Assembly: GCF_023150065.1 (NCBI RefSeq)
Contig: NZ_JAKLLN010000009.1
Location: forward strand, 62,001-126,000
Reading direction: 5' to 3'
Source of the DNA: Zoogloea sp.
GTDB lineage: Bacteria > Pseudomonadota > Gammaproteobacteria > Burkholderiales > Rhodocyclaceae
DNA: 64,000 bases
In this document: piece by piece, positions 57,195 through 64,000 of the stretch
Numbering within the stretch: the stretch's first letter is position 1
How the letters are laid out: each line of letters starts with the position of its first letter
Notes under the pieces: model-generated
Told to the model about the DNA's origin: nothing
Seen by the model: only the letters and a program-made list of their open reading frames with translations
Databases searched by the model: none
Program-made: the position numbers and the translations under genes

Positions 57195-58292
57195 ATGAGT
57201 TTGTGTGATCTGGCGCCCGCCTACATCCGGGCGATCTCTCCCTATCAGCCCGGCAAGCCGATTTCCGAACTGGCCCGGGAGATGGGGCTGGCGGAGGCCT
57301 CCATCGTCAAGCTGGCGTCCAACGAGAATCCCCTCGGGATTGGCGAGAAGACCCGGGCGGCCATCGAGGCGGCGCTGGCTGACATCGCCCGCTACCCCGA
57401 CGGGAATGGCTTCGAGCTGAAGGACGCCTTGCGCCGGCGCTACGGCGTGGCCATGGAACAGATCGTTCTGGGCAATGGTTCCAACGACATCCTCGAACTG
57501 GCTGCCCGGGCCTTTCTCGGTCCGGATCGCGAGGCCATCTATGCCCGCCACGCCTTTGCCGTCTATCCCCTGGCCACCCAGGCGACCGGTGCCCGGGGTG
57601 TCGAGGTGCCGGCGCAGGACTTCGGCCACGACCTGGATGCCATGCTGGCGGCGATCACCCCCGCCACCCGGGTGATCTTCATTGCCAACCCCAACAACCC
57701 GACCGGTACTTTCCTGCCCGGAGACCGGATCGAAGCCTTCCTGGCGAAGGTTCCCGGCGAGGTGCTGGTGGTGCTGGATGAGGCGTATACCGAATATCTC
57801 GGCCCGGAGCAGCGTTACGACGCCATCGCCTGGCTGTCACGCTTCCCCAATCTGCTTATCAGCCGCACCTTCTCCAAGGCCTACGGCCTGGCGGGGCTGC
57901 GCGTGGGTTACGGTCTGGGCAATGCGGCAGTCATCGATCTGCTGAACCGTGTCCGGCAGCCCTTCAATGTCACCAGCGTCGGCCTCGCGGCGGCGGCGGC
58001 GGCGCTGTTCGACGACGATTTCCTGGCGCGCAGCTTTGAGTTGAACCGGGCCGGCATGGCGCAGCTGACCGCGGGTTTTGCGGCCCTTGGCCTGGAGTGG
58101 ATTCCCTCCGCGGGCAATTTTGTCACCTTCAAGGTGGGTGACGGAGCCAGGGTCAATCAGGGCTTGCTGCGTCAGGGGGTCATCGTGCGTCCCATCGGCG
58201 GTTACGGCATGCCCGAATGGCTGCGTGTGTCCATCGGCCTGGAGAGCGAGAATGCCCGCTTCCTCGAGGCCCTGCCCGCAGCCCTTGGCTGA
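57195..58292 (+). CDS. hisC: histidinol-phosphate aminotransferase paralogue (aromatic-pathway HisC2)
   Basis: 365 residues from the ATG at 57195, with GGAG seven bases upstream; the in-frame TTG just before it is not needed. PLP aminotransferase features are [42 protein letters not shown] and the lysine in [18 protein letters not shown]. Its place between pheA and tyrA, away from the his operon, is typical of the betaproteobacterial second HisC, which is thought to transaminate phenylpyruvate, hydroxyphenylpyruvate or histidinol phosphate. The stop immediately precedes the tyrA start. Confidence 0.92.
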   Translation: MSLCDLAPAYIRAISPYQPGKPISELAREMGLAEASIVKLASNENPLGIGEKTRAAIEAALADIARYPDGNGFELKDALRRRYGVAMEQIVLGNGSNDILELAARAFLGPDREAIYARHAFAVYPLATQATGARGVEVPAQDFGHDLDAMLAAITPATRVIFIANPNNPTGTFLPGDRIEAFLAKVPGEVLVVLDEAYTEYLGPEQRYDAIAWLSRFPNLLISRTFSKAYGLAGLRVGYGLGNAAVIDLLNRVRQPFNVTSVGLAAAAAALFDDDFLARSFELNRAGMAQLTAGFAALGLEWIPSAGNFVTFKVGDGARVNQGLLRQGVIVRPIGGYGMPEWLRVSIGLESENARFLEALPAALG

Positions 58293-59198
58293 GTGAGGCC
58301 CGCCGTGCGCAAGATCGAGAAGCTTGTGGTGTGCGGCGTCGGCCTGATCGGCGGGTCGGTGGCGCTGGCCCTGCGTCAGGCCAGGCTGGTTGAGCGCGTG
58401 GTGGGGGTCGGCCGACGGCCGGAGCCTCTCGCCCAGGCGCGGCAGCTGGGTGTGATCGACGAGATATCCACCGACTGGGCCGAGGCCCTGGACGGGGCGG
58501 ACATGGTGCTGCTGGCCATGCCCGTCGGCCAGATGGAGGCGGTCGCGCAGGCCATGGCGCCCCACTTGGGGCCGGACACCATCGTCACCGATGCGGGCAG
58601 TACCAAGCGGGATGTGATTGAGGCGATCTATCGTCATCTGGGCGCCCACCTGGCCCACGTCGTACCTGCGCATCCGATCGCCGGTGCCGAAAAGAGCGGC
58701 CCTTCCGCCGCCCGTGCCGATTTGTATCGCGGGCGCAAGGTGGTGGTGACCCCGCTGCCCGAAAATGCACCCGACGCCGTGCTGCGGGTACGCGAGCTGT
58801 GGGCTGCCTGTGGGGCGGTGTTGCACGAAATGAGTCCGCAGGAGCATGACCGCGTGTTCGCCGCGGTCAGTCATCTGCCTCATCTGCTGGCCTTTGGCCT
58901 GGTGCACGATCTGGCCGGGCGGGCCAATGCTGAGCAATTATTCAGCTATGCGGCAAGCGGCTTCCGGGATTTTACCCGGGTGGCCGGGAGTCACCCGGAG
59001 ATGTGGCGTGACATCTGCGTGGCCAATCGCCACTCCCTGCTCGCCGAGCTCGATGCCTACCTGTCCGAGCTGGCCTATCTGCGCGCGCTGCTTCTGGCCG
59101 GCGACGGGCCGGCGCTCGAAGCTGTCTTCGACGATGCCAGCCGGGCTCGCAACGAATGGGCCGACAAGGCTTTCCCAGCGACGCCTTCGGGCGAGTGA
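58293..59198 (+). CDS. tyrA: prephenate (or arogenate) dehydrogenase
   Basis: 301 residues from a GTG at 58293; a second GTG at 58305, four codons later, is an equal candidate. The NAD(P)-binding [16 protein letters not shown] is followed by the prephenate dehydrogenase signatures [39 protein letters not shown] and [15 protein letters not shown]. It oxidatively decarboxylates prephenate or arogenate toward tyrosine. No chorismate mutase or ACT domain is attached. Its first codon directly follows the hisC stop, and the aroA-cmk start follows after 14 bases. Confidence 0.95.
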   Translation: MRPAVRKIEKLVVCGVGLIGGSVALALRQARLVERVVGVGRRPEPLAQARQLGVIDEISTDWAEALDGADMVLLAMPVGQMEAVAQAMAPHLGPDTIVTDAGSTKRDVIEAIYRHLGAHLAHVVPAHPIAGAEKSGPSAARADLYRGRKVVVTPLPENAPDAVLRVRELWAACGAVLHEMSPQEHDRVFAAVSHLPHLLAFGLVHDLAGRANAEQLFSYAASGFRDFTRVAGSHPEMWRDICVANRHSLLAELDAYLSELAYLRALLLAGDGPALEAVFDDASRARNEWADKAFPATPSGE

Positions 59199-59212
59199 TA
59201 CAAGGATTTTCC

Positions 59213-61174
59213 ATGGAATTCATCGATCTGCCGCCGATGCGCAGGGCTGCCGGCACCGTACGTCTGCCCGGCTCCAAGAGCATTTCCAATCGTGTGCTGC
59301 TGCTTGCTGCCCTGGCCGAGGGCGAAACCTTGGTCGAAGATCTGCTGGACTCCGACGATACCCGGGTGATGCGCAACGCCATCGTCGCCCTGGGCGTGGA
59401 CGTGAGGGAGGAGGGCGCCGCCCTGCGCGTGGTGGGCTGTAACGGACGCTTCCCCCAGCTCCAGGCTGATCTTTTCGTGGGTAATTCCGGGCTCAGCATC
59501 CGCACCCTGGTGCCGGCCATCGTCACGTCGCTCTCCGGTTGCGGTGATGCTCAGGCCGAGGTGCGGTTGTCCGGCGTGCCGCGCATGCACGAGCGCCCCA
59601 TCGGCGACCTGGTGGACGGGCTCAAGCAGCTCGGTGCTCAGGTCGCCTGGCTGGGGCAGGAGGGCTATCCGCCCCTGGCGCTCCAGCCGGCCGAGCTGGC
59701 TGCCGAGCGGGTCAGCGTGCGCGGCAATGTGTCCAGCCAGTTTCTCACCGGCCTGCTGCAGGCCGCGCCGCTGGTGGCCCGGGACAAGCCCCTCACCATC
59801 GATGTGGAGGGGGAGCTGATCAGCCGCCCCTACGTCGAGATCACCCTCAACCTCATGGAGCGGTTTGGCGTGGTGGTGCAGCGTGATGGCTGGAGCCGCT
59901 TCGTGGTGCCGGCCGGTCAGCGCTATGTTTCGCCAGGCCGGATCTCCGTGGAAGGGGATGCGTCCACCGCCAGCTATTTCCTGGCTGCAGGGGCACTCGG
60001 CGGTGGGCCGGTGCGCGTCGTCGGTGCCGGGCGGCGCAGCATCCAGGGGGACGTGAAGTTTGCCGATGCCCTGGCCACGATGGGGGCGGAAATCACCTGG
60101 GGCGAGGACTGGATCGAAGCCCGGGCCCCGGCGTCCGGGCGCCTCAAGGCTTTCGACCTGGATCTCAACCACATTCCCGATGCGGCCATGACCCTGTCGG
60201 TGGCTGCGCTGTTTGCCGACGGTCCGAGCACCCTGCGCAATATCGGCAGCTGGCGGGTCAAGGAGACTGATCGCATTGCCGCCATGGCGGCCGAGTTGCG
60301 CAAGCTGGGAGCGACGGTCGAGGAGTTTCCTGAAAGCCTCCGTGTCACGCCGCCTGCCTGTCTGCAGCCGGCCGTCATCGATACCTACGACGATCACCGC
60401 GTTGCCATGTGCTTCTCCCTGGCGACCCTGGGTGGGCCTTATGTGCGCATCAATGATCCGAAGTGCGTGAACAAGACTTTCCCGGAGTACTTCCAGACCT
60501 TTTCCGGCATTGCCACGCCCGTTCCGGTGCTGGCCATCGACGGGCCTTCGGCATCGGGCAAGGGAACCGTCGCGGCCCAGGTGGCCCGGGTGCTCGGCTT
60601 CGATCACCTCGATAGCGGCGCGCTGTACCGGATCGTTGCCCTGGCGGCCCTGCGTCAGGGGCTGGCGCTGGATGCGGAGGCTGAGCTGGCGACGCTGGCG
60701 GCCGGGCTTCCCGCGCGTTTCGAGGATGAGCGTGTCTTCCTGGCCGGTGATGACGTCACTGACGAGATCCGTAGTGAAGCCTGTTCGGCTGGGGCTTCCC
60801 GCGTGGCGGCCCTTCCGGCTGTCCGCGATGCGCTGTTTGCCCGGCAGCGTGCCTATCGGCGCGGCGCGGGCCTGGTAGCCGAAGGCCGGGACATGGGCTC
60901 CGTGGTGTTTCCGGATGCCGCTCTCAAGATATTCCTCACCGCGTCCGTCGAGGCACGGGGGGAGCGTCGGTATAAGCAGTTGATCGGTAAAGGAATGGCT
61001 GCTAGTATGGACGATCTCCTCAGAGACCTGCATGAACGGGATGCGCGGGATTCCCAGCGCACCGTGGCGCCTCTGAAGAGAAGCGAGGATGCCGTGCTGC
61101 TCGATACCTCCGGAATGACCGTCCAGCAGGCGGTTGATTTCGTGGTCGAACGGGCCGCGGTGCTTCGCACTTGA
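59213..61174 (+). CDS. aroA-cmk: fused EPSP synthase and cytidylate kinase
   Basis: 653 residues in one unbroken frame. Residues about 1-437 are Aro[52 protein letters not shown] and ending [16 protein letters not shown]. Without a recognisable linker (only SGIATPVPV) the cytidylate kinase begins, with the P-loop [18 protein letters not shown] near 441-458, [35 protein letters not shown] and ending with [16 protein letters not shown]. AroA joins shikimate-3-phosphate and PEP; Cmk phosphorylates CMP and dCMP. The two genes are normally separate neighbours upstream of rpsA. The ATG at 59213 follows a CAAGGA ribosome-binding site. Confidence 0.96.
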   Translation: MEFIDLPPMRRAAGTVRLPGSKSISNRVLLLAALAEGETLVEDLLDSDDTRVMRNAIVALGVDVREEGAALRVVGCNGRFPQLQADLFVGNSGLSIRTLVPAIVTSLSGCGDAQAEVRLSGVPRMHERPIGDLVDGLKQLGAQVAWLGQEGYPPLALQPAELAAERVSVRGNVSSQFLTGLLQAAPLVARDKPLTIDVEGELISRPYVEITLNLMERFGVVVQRDGWSRFVVPAGQRYVSPGRISVEGDASTASYFLAAGALGGGPVRVVGAGRRSIQGDVKFADALATMGAEITWGEDWIEARAPASGRLKAFDLDLNHIPDAAMTLSVAALFADGPSTLRNIGSWRVKETDRIAAMAAELRKLGATVEEFPESLRVTPPACLQPAVIDTYDDHRVAMCFSLATLGGPYVRINDPKCVNKTFPEYFQTFSGIATPVPVLAIDGPSASGKGTVAAQVARVLGFDHLDSGALYRIVALAALRQGLALDAEAELATLAAGLPARFEDERVFLAGDDVTDEIRSEACSAGASRVAALPAVRDALFARQRAYRRGAGLVAEGRDMGSVVFPDAALKIFLTASVEARGERRYKQLIGKGMAASMDDLLRDLHERDARDSQRTVAPLKRSEDAVLLDTSGMTVQQAVDFVVERAAVLRT

Positions 61175-61177
61175 GGT

Positions 61178-61203
61178 CTTCCGTGCCCGCCCGGGCGCGG
61201 AAG
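61178..61203 (+). terminator. hairpin between aroA-cmk and rpsA
   Basis: A twelve-base-pair stem (cttccgtgcccg, 61178-61189, with cgggcgcggaag, 61192-61203; one G-T wobble) with a two-base loop and a weak gttgttt tail, three bases after the cmk stop. It could partly uncouple rpsA from the upstream operon or act as an attenuator or processing site. A second small hairpin (ccgtc/gacgg) lies in the rpsA leader near 61219-61233. Confidence 0.55.
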
Positions 61204-61254
61204 GTTGTTTAACCAGGAGCCGTCTCACGACGGTTGTAAGGTTCTTTTTCACAT

Positions 61255-62961
61255 ATGTCCACTGCCACCCCTATTTCCCTCGAGGAAAGCTTTGCCGCCC
61301 TGTTTGAGGAGTCCCTCAATCGCCAGGAAATGCGCGCCGGTGAAGTCATCACCGCCGAAGTCGTGCGGATCGACCAGAACTTTGTGGTCGTCAACGCCGG
61401 CCTCAAGTCCGAGAGTTACATTCCCATCGAGGAATTCCGCAGCGATCGCGGCGAACTGACCACCGAAATCGGTGATTACGTTCAAGTCGCCATCGAGCAG
61501 CTCGAAGACGGCTACGGTGAAACCCGCCTGTCCCGCGACAAGGCCAAGCGCATCGCTGCCTGGAACGACCTCGACAAGGCGCTCAACGACGCCATCCTCG
61601 TCAAGGGCATGATCACCGGCAAGGTGAAGGGCGGCCTGACCGTCATGGTCAACGGCATCCGTGCGTTCCTGCCGGGTTCCCTGGTGGATATGCGTCCTGT
61701 CAAGGACACCACCCCCTTCGAAGGCAAGGAATTCGAATTCCGCGTCATCAAGCTCGACCGCAAGCGCAACAACGTGGTGGTTTCCCGCCGCGCCGTGCTT
61801 GAGGCCTCCATGGGTGAAGAGCGTCAGAAGCTCCTCGAAACCCTCAAGGAAGGCACCGTCGTCAAGGGTATCGTCAAGAACATCACCGACTACGGCGCAT
61901 TCGTGGATCTGGGTGGTATCGACGGCCTGCTGCACATCACCGACCTGGCATGGCGCCGCGTCCGTCACCCGTCCGAAGTTCTGGCCGTGGGCGACGAGCT
62001 GGAAGCCAAGGTCCTCAAGTTCGACCAGGAGAAGAACCGCGTCTCCCTGGGGCTCAAGCAGCTGGGCGAAGATCCGTGGGTCGGCATCTCCCGCCGCTAC
62101 CCGCAGGGCACCCGCCTGTTCGGCAAGGTGACCAACATCACCGACTACGGCGCATTCGTTGAAGTCGAGCAGGGTATCGAAGGTCTGGTCCACGTGTCCG
62201 AAATGGACTGGACCAACAAGAACATCCACCCGACCAAGGTTGTCCAACTGGGCGACGAAGTCGAAGTGATGATTCTCGAGATCGACGAAGACCGTCGCCG
62301 CATCTCCCTGGGCATGAAGCAGTGCATGTCCAACCCGTGGGACGATTTCGCCATCAACCACAAGAAGGGCGACAAGGTCCGTGGCCAGATCAAGTCCCTG
62401 ACCGACTTCGGCGTGTTCATCGGCCTGGAAGGCGGCATCGACGGCCTGGTTCACCTGTCCGACCTGTCCTGGTCCCTGACCGGCGAAGAGGCTGTGCGCC
62501 AGTACAAGAAGGGCGACGAGGTCGAGGCCGTGGTGCTGAACATCGACGTCGAGAAGGAGCGTATCTCCCTCGGCATCAAGCAGCTCGATGGCGACCCCTT
62601 CACCAACTTCATCGCCACCCACGACAAGAACACTCTGGTGAACGGTACCGTTCGCAGCGTGGATGCCCGTGGTGCGGTGATCGGCCTGAACAATGACGTC
62701 GAAGGTTACCTGCGTGCGTCCGAGTTCTCCCGTGATCGCGTTGATGATCTGTCCCTGCTGCTGAAGGTTGGCGACACCGTCGAAGCGATGATCGTTAACG
62801 TTGATCGCAAGACCCGTGGCATCAACCTGTCCATCCGTGCCAAGGATCAAGTTGAACAAACTGAAGCAATGAGCAAGCTGGCGTCTGACAGCGCGTCTGC
62901 TGCCAGCGGCACCACCAACCTCGGTGCGCTGCTGAAGGCCAAGCTCAACGAGCAGAAGTAA
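61255..62961 (+). CDS. rpsA: 30S ribosomal protein S1
   Basis: 568 residues, six S1 repeats. The first two repeats are divergent (about 25-90 and 105-175), as in other bacteria, and the last four carry repeated phrases such as [60 protein letters not shown] and KISLGIKQL-like endings. S1 binds mRNA leaders and is essential for translation of most mRNAs; it usually represses its own translation through its leader. The TAAGG sequence and AT-rich stretch before the start (61237-61254) fit that. Codon use is strongly biased, as expected for a highly expressed gene. Confidence 0.98.
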   Translation: MSTATPISLEESFAALFEESLNRQEMRAGEVITAEVVRIDQNFVVVNAGLKSESYIPIEEFRSDRGELTTEIGDYVQVAIEQLEDGYGETRLSRDKAKRIAAWNDLDKALNDAILVKGMITGKVKGGLTVMVNGIRAFLPGSLVDMRPVKDTTPFEGKEFEFRVIKLDRKRNNVVVSRRAVLEASMGEERQKLLETLKEGTVVKGIVKNITDYGAFVDLGGIDGLLHITDLAWRRVRHPSEVLAVGDELEAKVLKFDQEKNRVSLGLKQLGEDPWVGISRRYPQGTRLFGKVTNITDYGAFVEVEQGIEGLVHVSEMDWTNKNIHPTKVVQLGDEVEVMILEIDEDRRRISLGMKQCMSNPWDDFAINHKKGDKVRGQIKSLTDFGVFIGLEGGIDGLVHLSDLSWSLTGEEAVRQYKKGDEVEAVVLNIDVEKERISLGIKQLDGDPFTNFIATHDKNTLVNGTVRSVDARGAVIGLNNDVEGYLRASEFSRDRVDDLSLLLKVGDTVEAMIVNVDRKTRGINLSIRAKDQVEQTEAMSKLASDSASAASGTTNLGALLKAKLNEQK

Positions 62962-62972
62962 GCGGTTCGGGC

Positions 62973-63257
62973 ATGACCAAGTCGGAGCTCATCGCCCGGC
63001 TGGCGGAGCGTTTTCCCCAGCTGGTCGCGAAGGACGCCGAGTTCGCGGTAAAGATGATCCTCGATGCGATGACCGATGCCCTGTCGCGGGGTGATCGCAT
63101 CGAGATCCGCGGCTTTGGCAGCTTTGCCTTGAATTACCGTCCTCCCCGTGTCGGTAGAAATCCCAAGTCGGGGGAGAAGGTGCAGGTGCCGGAAAAGTAT
63201 GTTCCGCACTTCAAGGCTGGCAAGGAGTTGAGGGAACGTGTCGACATGATGGGGTGA
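62973..63257 (+). CDS. ihfB: integration host factor beta subunit
   Basis: 94 residues. It begins [17 protein letters not shown] and contains the DNABII signature [20 protein letters not shown] with the intercalating proline in the following RNPKSG. IHF bends DNA and assists transcription, replication and recombination. It overlaps nothing; it starts 11 bases after the rpsA stop, as in most proteobacteria. An intrinsic terminator follows. Confidence 0.97.
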   Translation: MTKSELIARLAERFPQLVAKDAEFAVKMILDAMTDALSRGDRIEIRGFGSFALNYRPPRVGRNPKSGEKVQVPEKYVPHFKAGKELRERVDMMG

Positions 63258-63302
63258 CCCATGGTTGACGCTTCCCCATCCGGAGGCCGAAGGCTCGATC
63301 CT

Positions 63303-63332
63303 GAAGGCGGCGAAAGCCGCCTTCTTTTTTTT
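63303..63332 (+). terminator. intrinsic terminator of ihfB
   Basis: Stem gaaggcgg (63303-63310) with ccgccttc (63317-63324), loop cgaaag, followed by eight T residues (63325-63332). 45 bases after the ihfB stop. Confidence 0.9.
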
Positions 63333-63357
63333 GTCCGCGTCGGGGATAATTTCGCGC

Positions 63358-63663
63358 ATGCGCGCTCTCATCTGGGTCTTCAGGCTCTTCCTGTTTCTGC
63401 TGCTTTTCGGCTTCGCCGTCAAGAATGACGATGTTGTCGTCCTGCGTTTCTTCTTTGGTGCCCAGTGGCAGGTGCCGCTGGTGCTGGTCATCCTGCTGTT
63501 CGTCACCATCGGCGTGTTGATTGGAGTCACCGCGACGCTCACCACGCTTTACCGTCAGCATCGCGAGATCGGTCATCTCCGCGATCAGGGGGCCGCCGCT
63601 CCTGTCGATGGGCGGGGAAGAGCTCCGATCGCCCACGGCCCCGACCTGCCTGAGACCTACTGA
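63358..63663 (+). CDS. lapA: LapA-family inner membrane protein
   Basis: 101 residues. Two hydrophobic helices (about 3-20 and 40-63), with FGFAVKNDDVVVLRFFFGAQ between them, then a short cytoplasmic tail. It matches the LapA/YciS (DUF1049) family, encoded just upstream of lapB and involved with it in the control of LPS assembly and LpxC turnover. The start at 63358 is the first ATG with a sensible hydrophobic N-terminus. lapB begins four bases after its stop. Confidence 0.9.
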   Translation: MRALIWVFRLFLFLLLFGFAVKNDDVVVLRFFFGAQWQVPLVLVILLFVTIGVLIGVTATLTTLYRQHREIGHLRDQGAAAPVDGRGRAPIAHGPDLPETY

Positions 63664-63667
63664 ATCC

Positions 63668-64000
63668 ATGGAATTCGAGCTGTGGTGGTTGCTGGCCTTC
63701 CCCCTGTTTTTCGTGCTGGGCTGGCTGGCGGCCCGAATTGACATCAAACACCTGGTCAAGGAATCGCGGGCCTTGCCGCGGACCTACCTGACAGGTCTGA
63801 ACTTCCTCCTCAACGAACAGCCAGACAAGGCCATCGATGCCTTCATCGAGGCGGTGAAGATCGACAACCAGACGGTCGAACTGCACTTCGCTCTGGGGAG
63901 CCTCTTCCGGCGAAGGGGCGAGACGGATCGTGCGATCCGCATGCACCAGAACCTGATTGATCGGGACGATCTGTCCAACGATCAGAGGCTGCAGGCCCTG
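63668..64000 (+). CDS. lapB: lipopolysaccharide assembly protein B, C-terminus outside the window
   Basis: 111 residues visible, open to the window end. An N-terminal membrane anchor (about 3-21, WWLLAFPLFFVLGWLAAR) is followed by DIKHLVKESRALPRTYLTGL and TPR repeats beginning NFLLNEQPDKAIDAFIEAVK and LHFALGSLFRRRGETDRAIR. This is LapB/YciM, which acts with FtsH and YejM to control LpxC levels and couples LPS synthesis to transport. The rubredoxin-like C-terminal domain lies beyond the window. Confidence 0.93.
   Translation, partial: MEFELWWLLAFPLFFVLGWLAARIDIKHLVKESRALPRTYLTGLNFLLNEQPDKAIDAFIEAVKIDNQTVELHFALGSLFRRRGETDRAIRMHQNLIDRDDLSNDQRLQAL

Overview
The window looks like a high-GC betaproteobacterial chromosome, most probably from the Rhodocyclales (Azospira/Dechloromonas-like). 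The support is the gene order gyrA-serC-pheA-hisC-tyrA-aroA/cmk-rpsA-ihfB-lapA-lapB, a one-piece tmRNA with the tag ANDERFALAA, the mtaD-ubiG-gph cluster beside gyrA, and many PAS, HDOD, HD-GYP and hybrid-kinase proteins. The taxonomic placement is inference; no 16S rRNA gene is present. Nearly all of the window is housekeeping chromosome on both strands, with one small accessory patch next to ssrA.

Layout. 1-3497 (minus): a four-gene signalling operon with a degenerate-EAL/REC/PAS protein, a small HD-GYP-associated domain, an HDOD protein and a PAS protein cut by the window edge. 3666-9614 (plus): fluoride channel crcB, helicase hrpA, a small membrane protein and the thioredoxin-fold co-chaperone cnoX, which has a heat-shock-type promoter. 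9692-13575 (minus): an EF-G paralogue and a SulP transporter. 13794-20539 (plus): a REC/HD-GYP regulator, a 1425-residue tripartite hybrid kinase and an MFS transporter. 20561-31023: a DUF482 acyltransferase (minus), then nadE, glnB and gltX (plus), a glycine-zipper protein and mnmC (minus), and pepN (plus). 31102-34403 (minus): a four-gene envelope-sugar operon (GT2, WecD-like, GtrA, WecE). 34751-42922 (plus): DedA, purN, a DUF3108 protein, an RsmB-like methyltransferase, a PLD protein, MscS, a desaturase, an RluE-like enzyme and a DUF192 protein.

42923-47289 is the accessory patch. It holds a DUF4124 protein, a chemoreceptor, two unidentified small genes and a frameshifted, truncated P4-type integrase lying just beyond the 3' end of ssrA. 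This is the usual place for an island, here mostly decayed. 47711-52129 (minus) holds gph, ubiG, mtaD and two OmpA-like paralogues on either side of mtaD. From 52348 (plus) come gyrA and the aromatic amino-acid genes: serC, pheA, hisC and tyrA, with aroA fused to cmk, then rpsA, ihfB, lapA and the start of lapB.

No CRISPR array, phage, intact insertion sequence or tRNA gene was seen. The most interesting items are: the compact lipid-linked amino-sugar operon; a desaturase whose C-terminus resembles part of an ISL3-type transposase; a degenerate EAL protein that shares an operon with a separate HDOD protein; the sigma-32-like promoter of cnoX; a composite palindromic repeat found in two convergent intergenic gaps; and the ssrA-linked relic.
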